The notes under the pieces were generated by a model. That model worked only from the letters and a program-made list of their open reading frames with translations. It searched no databases and was not told the origin of the DNA. 64,000 nucleotides of DNA from positions 4,216,001 to 4,280,000 of the forward strand of contig NC_064680.1 of NCBI RefSeq assembly GCF_023278565.1, read 5' to 3'. Of the stretch, positions 1 to 14,000 are shown in pieces (within the stretch, counting starts at the first letter, position 1; each line of letters opens with the position of its first letter). This DNA is from Colletotrichum lupini (taxonomy: Eukaryota; Ascomycota; Sordariomycetes; Glomerellales; Glomerellaceae). The position numbers and the translations under genes were made by a program.

Positions 1-966
1 TCGATAGATTCTAGACTGGAAACAAAGAGGTCTCTATCAATGAGATGCGACAAAGTGTTGTTCCAGGTCCAGAAGGCGTTGACAAGATGTGTCAATGTCG
101 TGTCGGCTCGAGAAATCTTGGTCCAGCGCGATATGGGCATAATGTGGTCAGAAGGGCGGAGACACCCATCACCTCTGTCGGTATCAGAACTAATAGTGTG
201 AGAAAAAGTCAGTTATTCAAGTGCATGCAACGGATCATTCGAAAATAGTCACTTCGCTGCTAAGAGCCCAGTGGTACAGCCTCTCTGTGACTTCAACTCC
301 ACAACAGGCCTTGAATCTCCTGGAAACAGATACCGTACATTAGTGGCTGGATCATCAATTGCTCTGCCACTTTGGACTTGTTGTAAAACTTACCTTGACC
401 CTCATGAAATTTTGGTAGGAGAAGACTGGCGTCGGCTATTAAGTTAATCGAGTGTTGAAGATCGTCGGATTCCTGCAGCTTCCTCGTGATGTCGTCTGCA
501 ACGCCATCGCGATTTTCTCGAATCAACTCTAAAACTCGTTGGCTGTTCTCATGCGCTACGGAAATACTAATGAGCTTCCGCTTCTGAGCCTCCCTCTGAG
601 TTGTTCCCTCGGCAACGGTGTATACGCATGACGCCTGGGATGAGACGCAAAGACGGCAAGCTGGTCGAGCTCCGTCACACTATTATTATGAGGGTTCAAG
701 TCGGCGTTGCACAGCCTGTCGCCGCAGCTTGGGGGAGATGATAGAGAAATTGAGAAGAGTTGCCAAACACCTTTACTTTCCGCTTTCGGCACCCTGGGTA
801 TTGCGTCAGTTGTCTGCTGGGAAGCTTGTGACTTGGTCTGAATGAGAATGACAATTGACATACCGTCGCAAGCTGCCAGCACTTGCGTCCGCTTTCGTTT
901 GTGCAGTGCGATCCGGGGGAGATGTGGCTGGCCATTGAGCAGCGGTAACAACGGCCTATTATTCAA
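1..966 (-). CDS. Zn2Cys6 fungal transcription factor, 5' part (runs off left edge)
   Basis: Likely nuclear DNA-binding regulator; target genes cannot be told from the sequence. Proposed exons on the minus strand are 864-966, 771-793, 394-679, 253-319 and 1-189, all with GT-AG introns and consistent phases, giving about 222 residues before the edge. The binuclear zinc cluster is split by two introns around a 23-nt exon: AACDG / CRKRKVK / CDGARPACRLCVSSQASC supplies the six cysteines. After it comes the REAQKRKL linker and the helical segment usual behind such clusters, then the start of the regulatory domain (ISRWTKIS, FWTWNNTL). The start at 966 leaves about 30 residues before the first cysteine, normal for the class. 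A decayed paralogue with matching exons lies at 17525-19897. The promoter side is cut by a LINE inserted about 50 bp upstream of the ATG. The C-terminal part is outside the window. Domain call is firm; exact exon ends are inferred. Confidence 0.8.
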
Positions 967-1008
967 TGGACCCGATATCTCTCAACTCCACGGAGGAGAC
1001 GAGACCCA

Positions 1009-1022
1009 TATAAGCGGTAATT
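1009..1022. repeat. LINE target-site duplication, left copy
   Basis: The 14 bases TATAAGCGGTAATT occur here and again, identically, at 7508-7521. They bracket the RIP-degraded element and mark its insertion site. A duplication of this length is typical of non-LTR retrotransposition. Confidence 0.88.
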
Positions 1023-4000
1023 TGTTTATTTATTTATTTGTACTATTTTACGCCGTGATGTCCTCAAGTAAGGCGAAAGGCGACTATATTACGTTAAAAT
1101 TATAAAACCGTATACCGTGCCCCGTAGAGCCTATATAATACCCTCTTATAAAATAATATAATATATAATCTAAAATTAACCCTTTTACTTACGTATAGCC
1201 CCCCGTAATATCTTATAACCTAGGGTAAATATACTTAGTAAAGTTTAAATATTACGCTAGTGATATAATAAACTAACTAAGTAGTATTTTATATATTTAT
1301 AAAAAGACCGTTGTCGTATTATAATAAATATTACTACCTGAGGTAAAGAGTCTAGCTCCTTTAATAAATAAAAAGAGAGTAGTATAATATAAAATAATAA
1401 AATAAGAAGAGAAAGTATATAATATATATTATAATATAAGGTAATATAATATATTATATAGTAAAGTAAAGTATTAATATAATATAAATAAAAAATAACA
1501 TTATTATTAGTATTATTATAAATAAACATAAGCTTCGCAGGGCTAACGGGGTATATAGCTTATTATATATCATAATTAAACGAGCCGTATTAACGTACTC
1601 GCCTTATAAAATTAATATTTACTAAGGGAGCTAACGGCCGTATTAATAAACTTATTATAATAAGAGGGTTTAGTTTAAAAAGGTCTATTCTAAATAGTTA
1701 GTTAGAATACGAACTATATAATACGTCCTATCGCATTAGTTTATTAATATAAGGGCTAAAGAGGGCACCCTGAGACCTTTATTATAGCCGTACTATTTAA
1801 TAATAAATATAAGTTTAGTATTATTATAACTAATTCCGCGCGCACTAACCCGATTTTAATAAATATCGGTTTATTTTAAGTAGATATTAATAAAGAACCG
1901 GGAGCTTTATAGTAGTATAATATAAATAAACTAGTTTTTACTAAGTTAATACTAAACGAAGTTAATTCGGGCGAACTATAGCGTGCCCCTATATAAAACT
2001 AATTAGTAATAATAAATATAATTAAGTACTTTCTCCTTTTTATATAAATAGTAAAGGTTAATATTATTATAGTTATATAAATAGTAATAAATAGCGTAGT
2101 CCCTATAGCTAGACTTAGTTAAAAAAAGCTAATAAAGCTAGCGTTATATAAGCGACTTTAACTCGGGGCTTATTATATTATTAATAAATAAAGCGAGGGC
2201 CCTATAAGAGTTTAATTAATAATCCTCTTATTAGCTCTGGAATATAATTAACTATTTTTCCTAAGTACGATACTTAATATAAGTAATAATTAGGGGTTAT
2301 ATAAGTAGGTTAGGGGGGCTTATAATAGTACCTTTTTTAACTAACTAATTTACTATCTCGTTCCTTATAATACCTTTATAGCTAGGCGTTTAATAAGAAG
2401 TAATAAGAACCTTAGCGTTCTTAATAAGCTCTTTAAACTTAAGAATAATATATTAAAAAAATGAGGGGAGGGTACTATTTAAATACTTAATAATAGCTTA
2501 GTTATTTAAATAAACCGTAATAATTATAATAAACTTATTTCTAAACCTTAGCACTATATAAAGACTTATAATAACCCCTTTTATTTTAATATTAAAAACC
2601 TCGGCCCGGGGGAGGTAATAGTACTTAAAATAAATTAGTTATAGTCCTTAGTAAATAATATACCTAAAGCTTATAGCTTTTAAAGTTATTTATAACTTAT
2701 TTATATAAGCTATAATATACGTAATAAAGAGAGATTTGTACTATTCGTAATAGCTTTATATCTTTTCCGTTTTAATTACTTTTTAAATATTATTAAAGTT
2801 ATTTATAATTAAGAAGTTATAGGGTAATAAGGCTAATTACGGGGGGTATTTAACTTAACTAACTACTTTAATAAGTATAGTTAAATAAGAGGGGTTCTTA
2901 TAGTTACGTAATAGCTTATAATTATAAATCCTCTAGGCTAAGGAATAAAAGTAGTTTAATATAAAAAGCTTAATAATATAATAGTTTTTAAAAAAGTTTA
3001 AGAAAAGCTTTATTAATAATATACTTATTTTACGTAATAGTACCGTAACTAATATAGTTTATTATATTAAGAGGGAGCCCCTTAAAGTAATATTAATAAG
3101 GGTTTAAAAAGTCTTAATAACTAACTTTAGCCCGTATTAGACTTCTAGTTAGGTATATATCTCGGAGTTAACCCTAACTTTAAAAATAGGTCGGGTCGAG
3201 CTAGGGTATTATAACTTAGCGCTATATAGGGCCTTAAAGATAATAATAATATAAATTACTTTATATATAATAACGGGGGGCGTATTATTAAAAACTTTAT
3301 TAAGACTTTTAATATAGCTAGCTATAAACCCAGCTTTACTTTAGTAATTAGCGATATAGTTATAAAAAAATAGCTTTTTATTAAAGGTAATACCTAGCTA
3401 CTTTATAATACCCTTTTTATAAGGTCTAATTTCCTTATTATTATAGTAAATAGGGGGGGGGGGGGGGTAATATTTCTAGCCCTTAGTAAAGTCCGCTTCG
3501 TAAAATAAAAGACCTCGGTCTTTTTAAAATTAAACTAAATAGTATTATCCTTATTCTAAATAATAATATCGTTTAGAATTTATTATACCTAGGAGGTAGC
3601 CTTAGTAAGGTCCTTCTTAATACTTAGTATTATATAATTATTAATATAGCTAAATTTAAAAAACTCTAGGCTAATTTAATAAATTTACTTAGTATATAAT
3701 AAAAAGAGGATAAATAAGATTAGTAACCCTTATAATAAACTATAAAAAAGGGGGGATATAAGAGTTTAGTATTTTTTATAGTAAACCGAGGCTCGGTATA
3801 ACTAATTAAGGTACTATACTTAAGTAATAATATTTTTAAACTAACTTTATATTTAGAGCCGATTATATAGCTAGTTATATAATACTAAGTTAAAAGCTCT
3901 TTTAATATTTATTATAATAATAATAATAACTAGCTTCTTATTAAAAGTAGCTTATATATTATAAGTTATTACCCTAGCTATATCCGTAGCTAATTATTTA

Positions 4001-7000
4001 AGTAGTACCCCGGCTATTTATAAGTTAAGTACGCTTTAAGTAATAGTAATATAAAATATCCTCTTAGTTATAAGGCGCTCTAGCCCCTTCCTTAAGGTTA
4101 CTAAGAATAAGATCGGGTACTAGCCCTTATAAATACGCATATTTTAGTTAGGCTTCGGTATTATTATTATTTTAATATTTTATTAAGCCTTAGGGTCGTA
4201 TTCTAGTACAAAATAGGCCTAATAGAGGTAATAGACGTAGTTATTAATATACGGCTAGTAAGCCCGTAATATTAAAACTATAATATTATTTATATTAAAG
4301 ATAGTATTTTTTATACTAAGTACCGTATTATCTATTTTACGCTAATAAATAATAAGATCTTAAAATAGTAATTAATAAGGGCGTATTATAAAGTTAAAAT
4401 ATACGTTATCCTTTATAATTACGCACTCTAAGAGCTTCTTTTAGAAGAGTATTACTTTTTTAATAAGTTTAGTAACTATATTTTCATTATTCTATAAAAG
4501 AGGGGATTAGACCTAAGGCCTAGGCCGGTTCTAACTTATAATTTAGTATATATCCGAATTCTTTTTAATAAAAAAGACTATTTTAGTCTATATAGCGGCC
4601 TTAGCCCTCTATATAATATTATTATATTATTAATTAGCTATAGTTATAATAAGAAATTAGGGGTTAGCTATATATACTATTTTAAAGCGTTTATTAGTTT
4701 TAATATATAACTCGTCCTATTACTTCGTCCCCTTACTCCTTATATAATACGAGGTAAAAAAGGAAGTATAAGTATATTAAAATACGTTATTAAGGCTTTT
4801 TATAACTAGATCGAGGTCTTATATAGTATTCTATATAGTATATATTATTTAAGTTAGCTCCCTAACCCTTTTTATAAACTATAATATATTTTTTAATTTA
4901 ATTCTCCGCTTTCTTTTTTTAATTAATACGTATTACCTAAGTTAGTAAGAAGGGGGATAGTTATAATAAGGGTATTATAATCCGATTTAGTATATATATA
5001 ACTAATAATCTAAGTCCGGGCTAAGAGGACGTTAAAAATAGCTAGGTTAAGTACGTTACTTATTTTATAAATAGGGACCCCTACGGGGTTTAATATAATA
5101 AAATAATAACTATCTATCTAGTTAATAAAGTAGTTCCTGGGGGTATATAAGGGGGTCCCCGGTTATTAATTAATATAATAAGAGTTTAAATCCCCCGTAA
5201 TAAGTAGCTTTTATAAGGGGGTCTAGTAGTTAAGTATTATTAATATATACTTCTTATTAAGGGCGTAATAAATATTAAAAATATAATACCCTAAAATACG
5301 TACTCTAAGTAAATCCCGGTAAGGGAGCTTTATAATATCGAATATTACTAAGTATAAAAGGGTCTAGTAGACGTATATAAGGACCCGGGGTTTGTTAGTA
5401 ATTATAGCTTAGCTCTAAATTAACGAGTATAAAGTAAAACTAAGATAAAATTTAATAATATTCTACGGTTTACTTATACTATACTATAGCTCTTATAATA
5501 ATAAAATATCTACTTATTTAAATTTAGTAATAATAAGGGTATAGTCGTACTTATAGCCGTTTTTTTATACGTTAGCTTATAGTATTTTAATTTTAGTATA
5601 TGTTAAATACGCTAGTTATAAGTAGTTATAGAACGCTTATATAAGGCGCTCTTATATTTACTCTTATTTCTTTTTAGGGTAGGCTCCTCGTATTTTAAAC
5701 TATTCTTAAAGGGGAGTTTAGAGCCCTATTTTTTAAAAAGGGAGTAATTACCGCTTTTTAAAATAGAATTTATAATATTATTTAATTTTATAATAGTTAA
5801 GTAGGTTTATTCTCGTCTACTTAAATAGTTTTTAATATTATACATAACTATACTAATAACTATAGATCCCTAAATAATATCCTTAGTAAGTCTTTTTATT
5901 TTAATATTTATAATCTTATCCTAGAGCTAAGTACTTAAGGACTTTATAAAGTCTAACTTAGGGGTAGGGCTTAAAAAAAGGTCGAGCTTTATAGCTTACG
6001 TATAAAGTTCTCTACTTACTTTATATAAGAGTTTTTTTTATTAAGAAGTTTAGTAAATAATAATACTATCTTTTTTTAAGAATATATAAAATAGCTTATA
6101 TAATCGCTCGTATATAGCCCCTAATAATTTATATACTAAGGGACGATTATAATATAATTATTATTATATCCTAGCTTTTTATAATAATAGTAACGTTAAG
6201 TTTTAGTATAGTCCTTAGAACTATACTAATTTAAGTAAACTTAGTATTATTTAAAAAGGGGTTAGTAAGTAAGTAGCTAAGCTATTACTAATTTAAAAAT
6301 ACTAAAGGGCCTTTTTATTAATTTTAAAAAGGATATAATATAAGTTATATAAAGGCCGTTCGTTAAGCTAAAGGTTTAGTAATAGAGGGGGATTATCCCT
6401 ATTACTACTCTAACCTCGTCCTAAACGTATATATTAAAATCGAGGGGTTATTTATTAAAGCCGGGGATCCGAGTTTTAATATTTTTAATAATATAAATAA
6501 ACTAAATTTTAAATCCCTTAATAATAGTTATATTAAAAAGTTTAAATAGCTAAGTATAATAACTAAGTATAGCTTATTATACTCCTAAAGTTTTTAGGGT
6601 AAGTATATAACTAGTTAGAACCTTAGTTATTAAGCTAATATTTTTATTTTTAAGTAAGTAGTTTTTAATAATTTCTTTATAAATAAACTATACTTTTACT
6701 TAGTAACGGGAAGTTTTAAAGTTAAAGTAGATAAAAATACGGGTATTAGGGGAGGGAAGTACGTTTTTAGCTCCCTTTTATAAGTTACTTATTATACTTA
6801 AAGCCCGAGCTATAAGCCCCTAGGGCTAGTAATTAATAAAATACTAAGTATAATAACTAGAGCTCTAAGAGAATACTTTAATAAAAAAGAGGCTTATTAT
6901 AATTCTATAATCCGGCTTATATTAAAAAGTTTTAGTAAGTAATAACTAAGGTTTTTTAAAAAAAGCCTTAAGTTTAGTAATATAATAATTTATAATAGTA

Positions 7001-7507
7001 GTATATTTAGAGTTTTTTAGTAATTAAAAGGACTCCTAAATAACTATAAGAGTAATATCCTTTATAAAATAGAGGCTAAATAAACGGGTTTTAATTTTAT
7101 TAATAATTATAATCTTATTAAAACGCGCTCTATAATTAGGGGGGGATTAGGTTATTATTATTAATTTAAACTAAGTTATAGTAATAAACGTATCTAACCT
7201 AGGTCTTATAATTAGAACCTTTATAATCTTAGGGGTTATAAGTATTATTTTAATAAAATCTAAAATACGGCGTTTTTTAATTAGGGACCGAAGTAACGTA
7301 GACTAAATAATCGTAATAAAGCTCGAGAGGGTACTAAAAGTATTTAAAAAGGGTAGTAACCGTAGTAGTATATAATAGCCGTTACTTAAGCTAATTATAA
7401 TTAGTATAAGAGAAAAGGGGGTAGAATAGGCCTTATTAAGGAGGTTAGTATAGTAGGGTGGCCCGTACTAATAGTGCGTGCTAAGAAAAAGTATATAAGA
7501 AGAAGGT
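1023..7507 (-). mobile_element. RIP-degraded non-LTR retrotransposon (LINE, Tad1/I-like)
   Basis: The element is 6485 bp and reads on the minus strand. Its 3' end at 1023 carries a TAAA-type tail, seen on the plus strand as TTTATTTATTTATT. Conceptual minus-strand translation, ignoring RIP stops, shows endonuclease traces: ITGDLNSYY near 5170-5205 corresponds to the GDFNxHH motif, and KSDYNTLII near 4970-5000 to the SDH motif. Reverse transcriptase follows near 4080-4150, with IPKPN, KGYRPILF and KGLERLI traces as in LINE reverse transcriptases. About 5700-7500 would hold the 5' end and ORF1; about 1100-3000 the 3' domains, which I cannot read. CpA and TpG are nearly absent and no long frame remains, so the element cannot move on its own. 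A 15-G run lies at 3453-3467. The order endonuclease then RT, the absence of LTRs and the 14-bp duplication support LINE; the exact clade is inferred. Confidence 0.85.
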
Positions 7508-7521
7508 TATAAGCGGTAATT
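7508..7521. repeat. LINE target-site duplication, right copy
   Basis: Exact 14-base match to 1009-1022, directly next to the 5' end of the minus-strand LINE. A full-length 5' end is plausible but cannot be proved without another copy. Confidence 0.88.
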
Positions 7522-7877
7522 ATATAAACGGAAAAGCAAGCTCTAATAGACGATTAGTTCGATTAGCTACAAAGACGACGTTCCTTAAAAAGTAGCAATT
7601 AGTACTCTAGTAATAACTACGTGGATTTCGGCTTTAGATTAATTATCTTAAGAGCAGCTCTCCTATAGTAGTTCGGCACAGCAATATAATATTAAACTAT
7701 GCTAGCGCGATAAAGTCAGGTGCCCGTGAGAAAACAAATTAGACAACTATGAATAGGATAAAGGCTTTGTTTGCTAACTACGCTACTAGCCCCACTAATA
7801 ATCGTAATAGTAATAATTCGTAATAAAGATAATAGATAGAGATTAATAATACTTATATAGGTTTCTAAGAGGCTGGG
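7522..7877. other. Host DNA remnant between the LINE and the first copia element
   Basis: This stretch keeps CpA and TpG up to about 7780, unlike the elements on both sides, and becomes RIP-like next to the copia LTR. No gene is seen. Before the two insertions it would have been continuous with 1-1008, so it is probably displaced upstream DNA of the regulator at the left edge. Confidence 0.6.
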
Positions 7878-7882
7878 GTTTA

Positions 7883-8087
7883 TATCGGATTAGAAGTCTA
7901 ATTCGATTACGGTATATAGCTAACTACGCAGGGGCCAATTAGGGGCCCTATTTACGATTATTATAGCCAGCCTAACCTATAGTTAAAACCTCTTTTTTAT
8001 ACTTACTACGCAAATATTTATATAGTTTAATTAATCTCTTTATTAACTACGGTTCGAACTAACTACTTTATAATAAAGATATTAATA
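7883..8087 (+). repeat. 5' LTR of copia copy 1
   Basis: A 205-bp direct repeat of 15103-15307. Both share the GTCTAATTCGA segment near the start and end in GATACTAATA or its RIP variant. RIP differences separate the two LTRs, so their divergence is not a clean clock. Confidence 0.92.
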
Positions 8088-11000
8088 TTAATTAATAATT
8101 AAATTTTATTATTATAGATTAGTAAAGTATCTCGCTATATAAAAAAAACGACTTCTTAATACTATATAAGATAAGAAATTCGTACTAATTAACTTTATAA
8201 AAATAAATAAAAAAGGAGGCGATTTTTAAATATTATACGGAATTAAGTAATTATAGCCTTTTATTACTTACGAAAAGTCGACGTTTACTACGTTAAACTA
8301 CGTTAATTAATAGAACTACTTAAATAACTAGCCTTTTACTATCGCCCCGAGTAGCTTTTTTACTAAACGACTTTTCTATAGCCGGCTCGTAATTAAAAAT
8401 TAACTAGTTAAATTAATAAAAAGAAATACTTATATAACGACTACTTACTTAATTAATTAATATAATAAACGAGCTTAATAATATAATATAAAAGAGTATT
8501 ATACGATTAAAAAAAGGGATTTTTAAACATAAATATTCTTATTTAGTAGCGAAAATAACTTTATAAGAGTTATTAAACTAAGAGATTTATAATATATAAA
8601 AAAGTCTATTATTATAAAGATTTTATAAATACGATTTTAAGCCCGCAATTTAAACGACCTTTTTATAGCTCCCTTAACTACTTTTTAAGTATTACTTAAG
8701 AATATAGTATAAGGGACGGTTTAATAAAAGAAAAGGGGATTTAGAGGTCTTAATGATATTAAGTTAAGAGTATTACGGATTTTAGAGATTAACTTAAAAA
8801 AAAGGTAGCTATTTTAAAATAATTCTACGACCTCTTACTAGAGTTATTATTAATTTAAAAAAAGGCTAAAAAACGAGGATTTGAAAAGAAAAAAAAAGAA
8901 TCTTCTAAAGGGCTACTAAAGGGCTTTTTTTTATACTAGCTCCCAGCGCGAGATTATTAATTTTAAAAAATTAACTAAGTAATAAAAGGGATTATTAATA
9001 AATAATAATTACTTAATTATAATTAAACTACGAAAAAAAGTATTTAAAAAATATAAAATAGGGTACTAAGAGGCTATAAAAAATAAGATTTCTAAAATAT
9101 TTAACCCTATTATATATAAGTAATAAATAAGTATTTTTAATAAGTCTTTAAAATTTACGATTTTATAAAAAAGAGGGCTTAATTTTATTAATTATACTTA
9201 ACGGCCTATACGGTTTTTAATAACTTATATAGCTCTTTTACGAGCTACTTAGCGTTTATTTTTAACTATTTTTATAAAATACTACTTTAAAAAAAGTAAG
9301 TTAAGGAAAAAAGCTATTTAAAAATTATAAAGAGTACGAAGCTTAAGAAACTAAAAGTATATAAGATAGTAAAAATCAGTAATTAGTAAAGATCCCGAGA
9401 CTAATTACTATATCTTCTTATAATAATATAAACGTTTATTACTATTGTTATAAAAAAGAACTACTAAAACTTACTTTTTTATATTAAATAAAAAAGAGGA
9501 TCTTAATAAGTACGATAGTTAATAATTTAAAAAGGTAATAATAATTACTAAAAATAACAAAAAACGAGAATAGTAATAAGATAGCGAGAGGAAGCGGGAA
9601 TCTTTTAAATTTTAATAAATTCGTTAAATAGTAAAAGCACGGATTTACTATAACTAGCGCGCGGATTAAATATATCCTTATTAAAATTAAATATACTAAT
9701 AATTACTAATATAAATATAAACTAAAGTACGACCCTTAGTAAGTTAAAGTAAAAAAAAAGAGAACGAAACCCGATCTTAAATAGAATCCTAATCCCTTAT
9801 AAATAGGTAAATATTAACCTAGACTATTAAGGGACGTAAATATATAAAATCGCAAATTAGCCTAATAGCGAGCAAATTAACGTAGTATTGATCTATTTAA
9901 CTAAGGTTTATAAAAAAAAGGGGTTATAAAAGTAACCCTTATTTTATAAAATTATAAACGACCTTAGTTATTAACTAGATAAATAGTTCGTAAGCGTAAG
10001 CCTAAAAATCGTAAAAATAGTTAATAAATTCCTCTACGGGCGAGGGGTATTACTAACGTAATTATAATTATAAGAGCTATATAAAATACTAATAATAATA
10101 ATTATAAAAGAGGAATTCGTATTATAAAACTAAGTATAGGTTAATAGAGCGTATAATCGCTTTAATAAATTTAGAAAAAGGGTAAACGACTTAGATTTCC
10201 TCCTTATAATTACTAACGGAAATCTATTATTATAAAAGGATATACCGGGGCAAAATATAATACTAAAAATACGATAATTAACAATTCTACTTATTTTAAT
10301 CTATAACTCGTTATTATTATTAATATAAAATTCGGTACTAATTAACTAATAAAAAAGGAAATAAACGACTTAAAGTTATTAATAATACGCAGTAATATAA
10401 GGATCGTATATAAATACTAAAAATCTAATAATAAATACGAGGTAATTTATAAACCTTAAAAAGATCTTTTTAAAAAAGAAATTATACTCTAGGGAGAAGT
10501 ATAAGGTCTTATAAAAACCCTAACGATATTTTACGATTATTATAAAAAAGTTAAAATTAGGGAATACTAATATTATTTAGTAATTAATATTGTACTCGTA
10601 AACAAAGCCTCTAATTATTATTATAAAACGGTACGTAATCTTAATTAAAACGACTTTCTTAGTATAATTAACGTAATCCGAAGCTACTTCGAGACTTATA
10701 ATAAAAACCTAGAGCTCTTATTTAAGCTATGAGTAATTTCTTTTATATTTATAGCTAGGATAATAAAAAGTAAATTATAAATAGAGATCTTTAAAAAGCT
10801 TATTAATCGAATTAATAAACTAATAAAAACCTAGCTAAATAAGGGGATAACTAAATAAAAAGTCGGATATCTTTATATCGCAATTTAGCGTATATTAAAA
10901 ATAAAAATAACCTTATACTAAGTACCCGAAGACTACGAGACGCTTTATTTAAAGCTAAGATTTAGTTTTAATATTAAAATAAAAATGCTGCGCTAAACCT

Positions 11001-14000
11001 ATTTTTAAGTATATAACGGCCCTTATTAATAATATTAAGTTAATTAAACGTATAATAAAAAAAGAAAAGAAGCTAAATATAGTCATTATTAATAAGGAGG
11101 CCTAAATTTATTAAATAAGTAGAGATCTAACTTACGGGTAGGGTAATAAAAAAGGTAATATTATATTTATAAAAAAAATAGATATTAATTAAATAACTAC
11201 TTTAAAAAAGAGCGTCTTAAATCGTATGAATAATATAAAAAGTCGAGGGTAATAGATAGTAAAACTAGCCCTCGTTAGTTTAACTAATTCCTTATTATAT
11301 ATAAAAGTAAATCCGGGGGTATAAAACTTGGTAATAATAGCTAAAGTAATAACTTAAAGTATATACCCCCTATAAAAAATTTAGAAAATAAAGAAGATCT
11401 TATCCCCTATACTAATAAATTAAATTATAATAAAATTAATAATATTAATTACTTTTCTTTTACCCCGTTAGCCTTTAAAAAATATACGAGGCTAAATAAA
11501 TAGAGGGTAGTAAAAGCTCTTGATAAGTAGGCTTTTATTTATAAATAATAAGAGAAGGTCCCTTAGATAACGAATATAAAAATAGCTAAAAGGGCAAATC
11601 TAATAAAGCTAAAGCCTATTTTCTAAACGATTAAAAAAAAGACGCTATCTTTTTTAATATTTAAAAAGAAAAAATATAGTACTAAGTAAATCTAGGGGTA
11701 GTTAAAGGGGTCCTTTTTATATTATTTAGATCCCTCGAATACTAAGCTCGTATAAGTATTCTATACGAGCGAAAAATACGGCTTAGATAATTTTTATAAA
11801 GTTATTTTAAATACTAAGGTATCGTAATAGTTAACTAGAAAAAAAGGGTAATTCTAAGTATTATAAAAGATCGCACTAGTAACGCTTAATACGTTAATAG
11901 CGGGTATTATAAAAATTAATTTCGGCCTAAATAAGGAAATCGTCGCCCTAAGTATAATAAAAATAAAAACGTACTTTAAAATAATAACTTTCTATATTTT
12001 ACCTATTAATACCCTATTTCTCTTATATTTAAAAAACATAAATCGACTAGGTATTATATTTAATAATACGAGGAACAAAATCTTTAGTAATAAATACTTC
12101 GAAATAGTTAAACGATAATAGGGGTATACGTTTATAAAGCTTATTAACGATACGAAATTAATTAATTATTTAATAAAAAGTGAGCTTAGAAACCTATACT
12201 AGAGATTCGGGTACCCGTCGGTTACGAGGCTATATAACCTCTTAAAATAATTAGGTAATAACAATATTAAAATAGGGGTACTAAAGTAGTTAACGAAAGT
12301 ATATTGTTAATACTAAATAAATACGCAAAGCCCACGCAAATTTAAATTTAAATTACGTAATAAGCTTAATTTTAACTAAGAAATCGTCGTTAATATTCTT
12401 TTATTTAAATAGTTAGTTAGTACTATATATAATTAACGTAGTTATATCCTTCTAAGCAGGGCAATTCCTCTAGGATTTATAAATAAAAATAGTATAAGTA
12501 GCCTTATAAAAAAGCTAGATCGATATATACTAAGGACCGCTAAATAGTATTAGAACCGACGCTAATACTAGCTTTAAATTAATAGAATTTAGAGATAATA
12601 TAATAGCTTATAGTATATAGCTAAAAGTTATACTTATTAAAGTGCACTATAATATTAAAAAAGTAAAAAGGGTATACTAATAATTAAAAAGGGCGTTTAG
12701 AATTATTAAAAAAGAAAATCCGGATTCTATTAACAATAAATACCTCTAGATAGTACTTAAATACTATAATAATATTATAGGGCCTAACGGACTTATACTA
12801 ACGCTATTAATATTTAGAATATATTTAAAAACGACCTTAGCCTTATTACTATTACTAAGTATAAGCTAACGAGCCTAAGTAATTAAACAAATAATATAAA
12901 TACTGCGCGAGGTAAGTATAAAAAAATAAATTAATAAAGTAATTACTACGCATAATAGGCCCAATATAGGGGGTAATTTAAATATATTACTAAATTCGGA
13001 TATATAAGTATAGTACAAAATTACTTAATAATAAGCTAAGCTATATAAGTTAATTTCTATTAACGAGCGCTCTTATATAGTTATAAGAGATCGTAACTAG
13101 CTACTTAAAGTATTAATTATAATAATTAGACCGTATTATATAAATCTTAACGAGGTAATTTCTAACTTATAAAAAAAAAAAAAAGCTAAGGGAAACTATA
13201 TAACCCGCGGTAGAGGTATAGGAAATTATTCTTAATAAAATCGTCGTAGTAATATTAATAAACGATAAAGAAGAGGAAATTACTAAAAGGGTACTAATAC
13301 TACTAATAAGACGTCGTAAAAAACTACGACGGCAAGCCCTAATACGGCAATTTATTACTAATAACAAGGTAATTAATACCTTTTATATAATAAAAAAGAA
13401 AGCCGATTTCGAGTTAGTAATTAAACTACGTAAAAAAGGTATAATTATAACTATTAGAAAGCTATATAAGGGATTAGATCTTATTAAAGTAAATACTTTT
13501 CGTAATCGAGGGGTCTATTAATTTATCCTATATAACTTTAAAAAAATATATAAACCTCCGCATATTTAAATTACGAATAGTTTGTAAGATTAAAAAGAAA
13601 AGAATACCCTAGCTATATAAGAAGTCTAAATACGTAATTTAGGGATATAATAATATTAAAAAAGCAACGCTACTTATATAATCGCTTACTATATAGCGCT
13701 ATAGCTAATAATTAATAATAGTACTAATAGTATTACTATAAAAAAAGGGATACGAGATTTAGAGCCGTAATATTACCTAGGCCTATACTTAATTAGCTAT
13801 AGGGCTTATAAAGAAAATCCTAGCCTATTTACTAAAAGAAATAGCTAATAAGTACCTAAAAAGTACGATTATTAAAGTACTTAAGCTACTATATAAGCTC
13901 GCAAAATCGGGCACTTATTAATAAGCTATATACTACGATTTTTATATTAATTAACTATTAATAATTACCTCTATATACGACCCGTACTTATTAATTATAG

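Noticed and set aside
1257..1529. 90-residue Ile/Tyr/Leu-rich minus-strand frame
   Set aside because: Product of AT-only low-complexity sequence inside the LINE, no homology expected.
8051..8060. GGTTCGAACT in all LTRs as a tRNA or Pol III B box
   Set aside because: No cloverleaf or A box around it; it probably persists because it holds no CpA/TpG RIP target.
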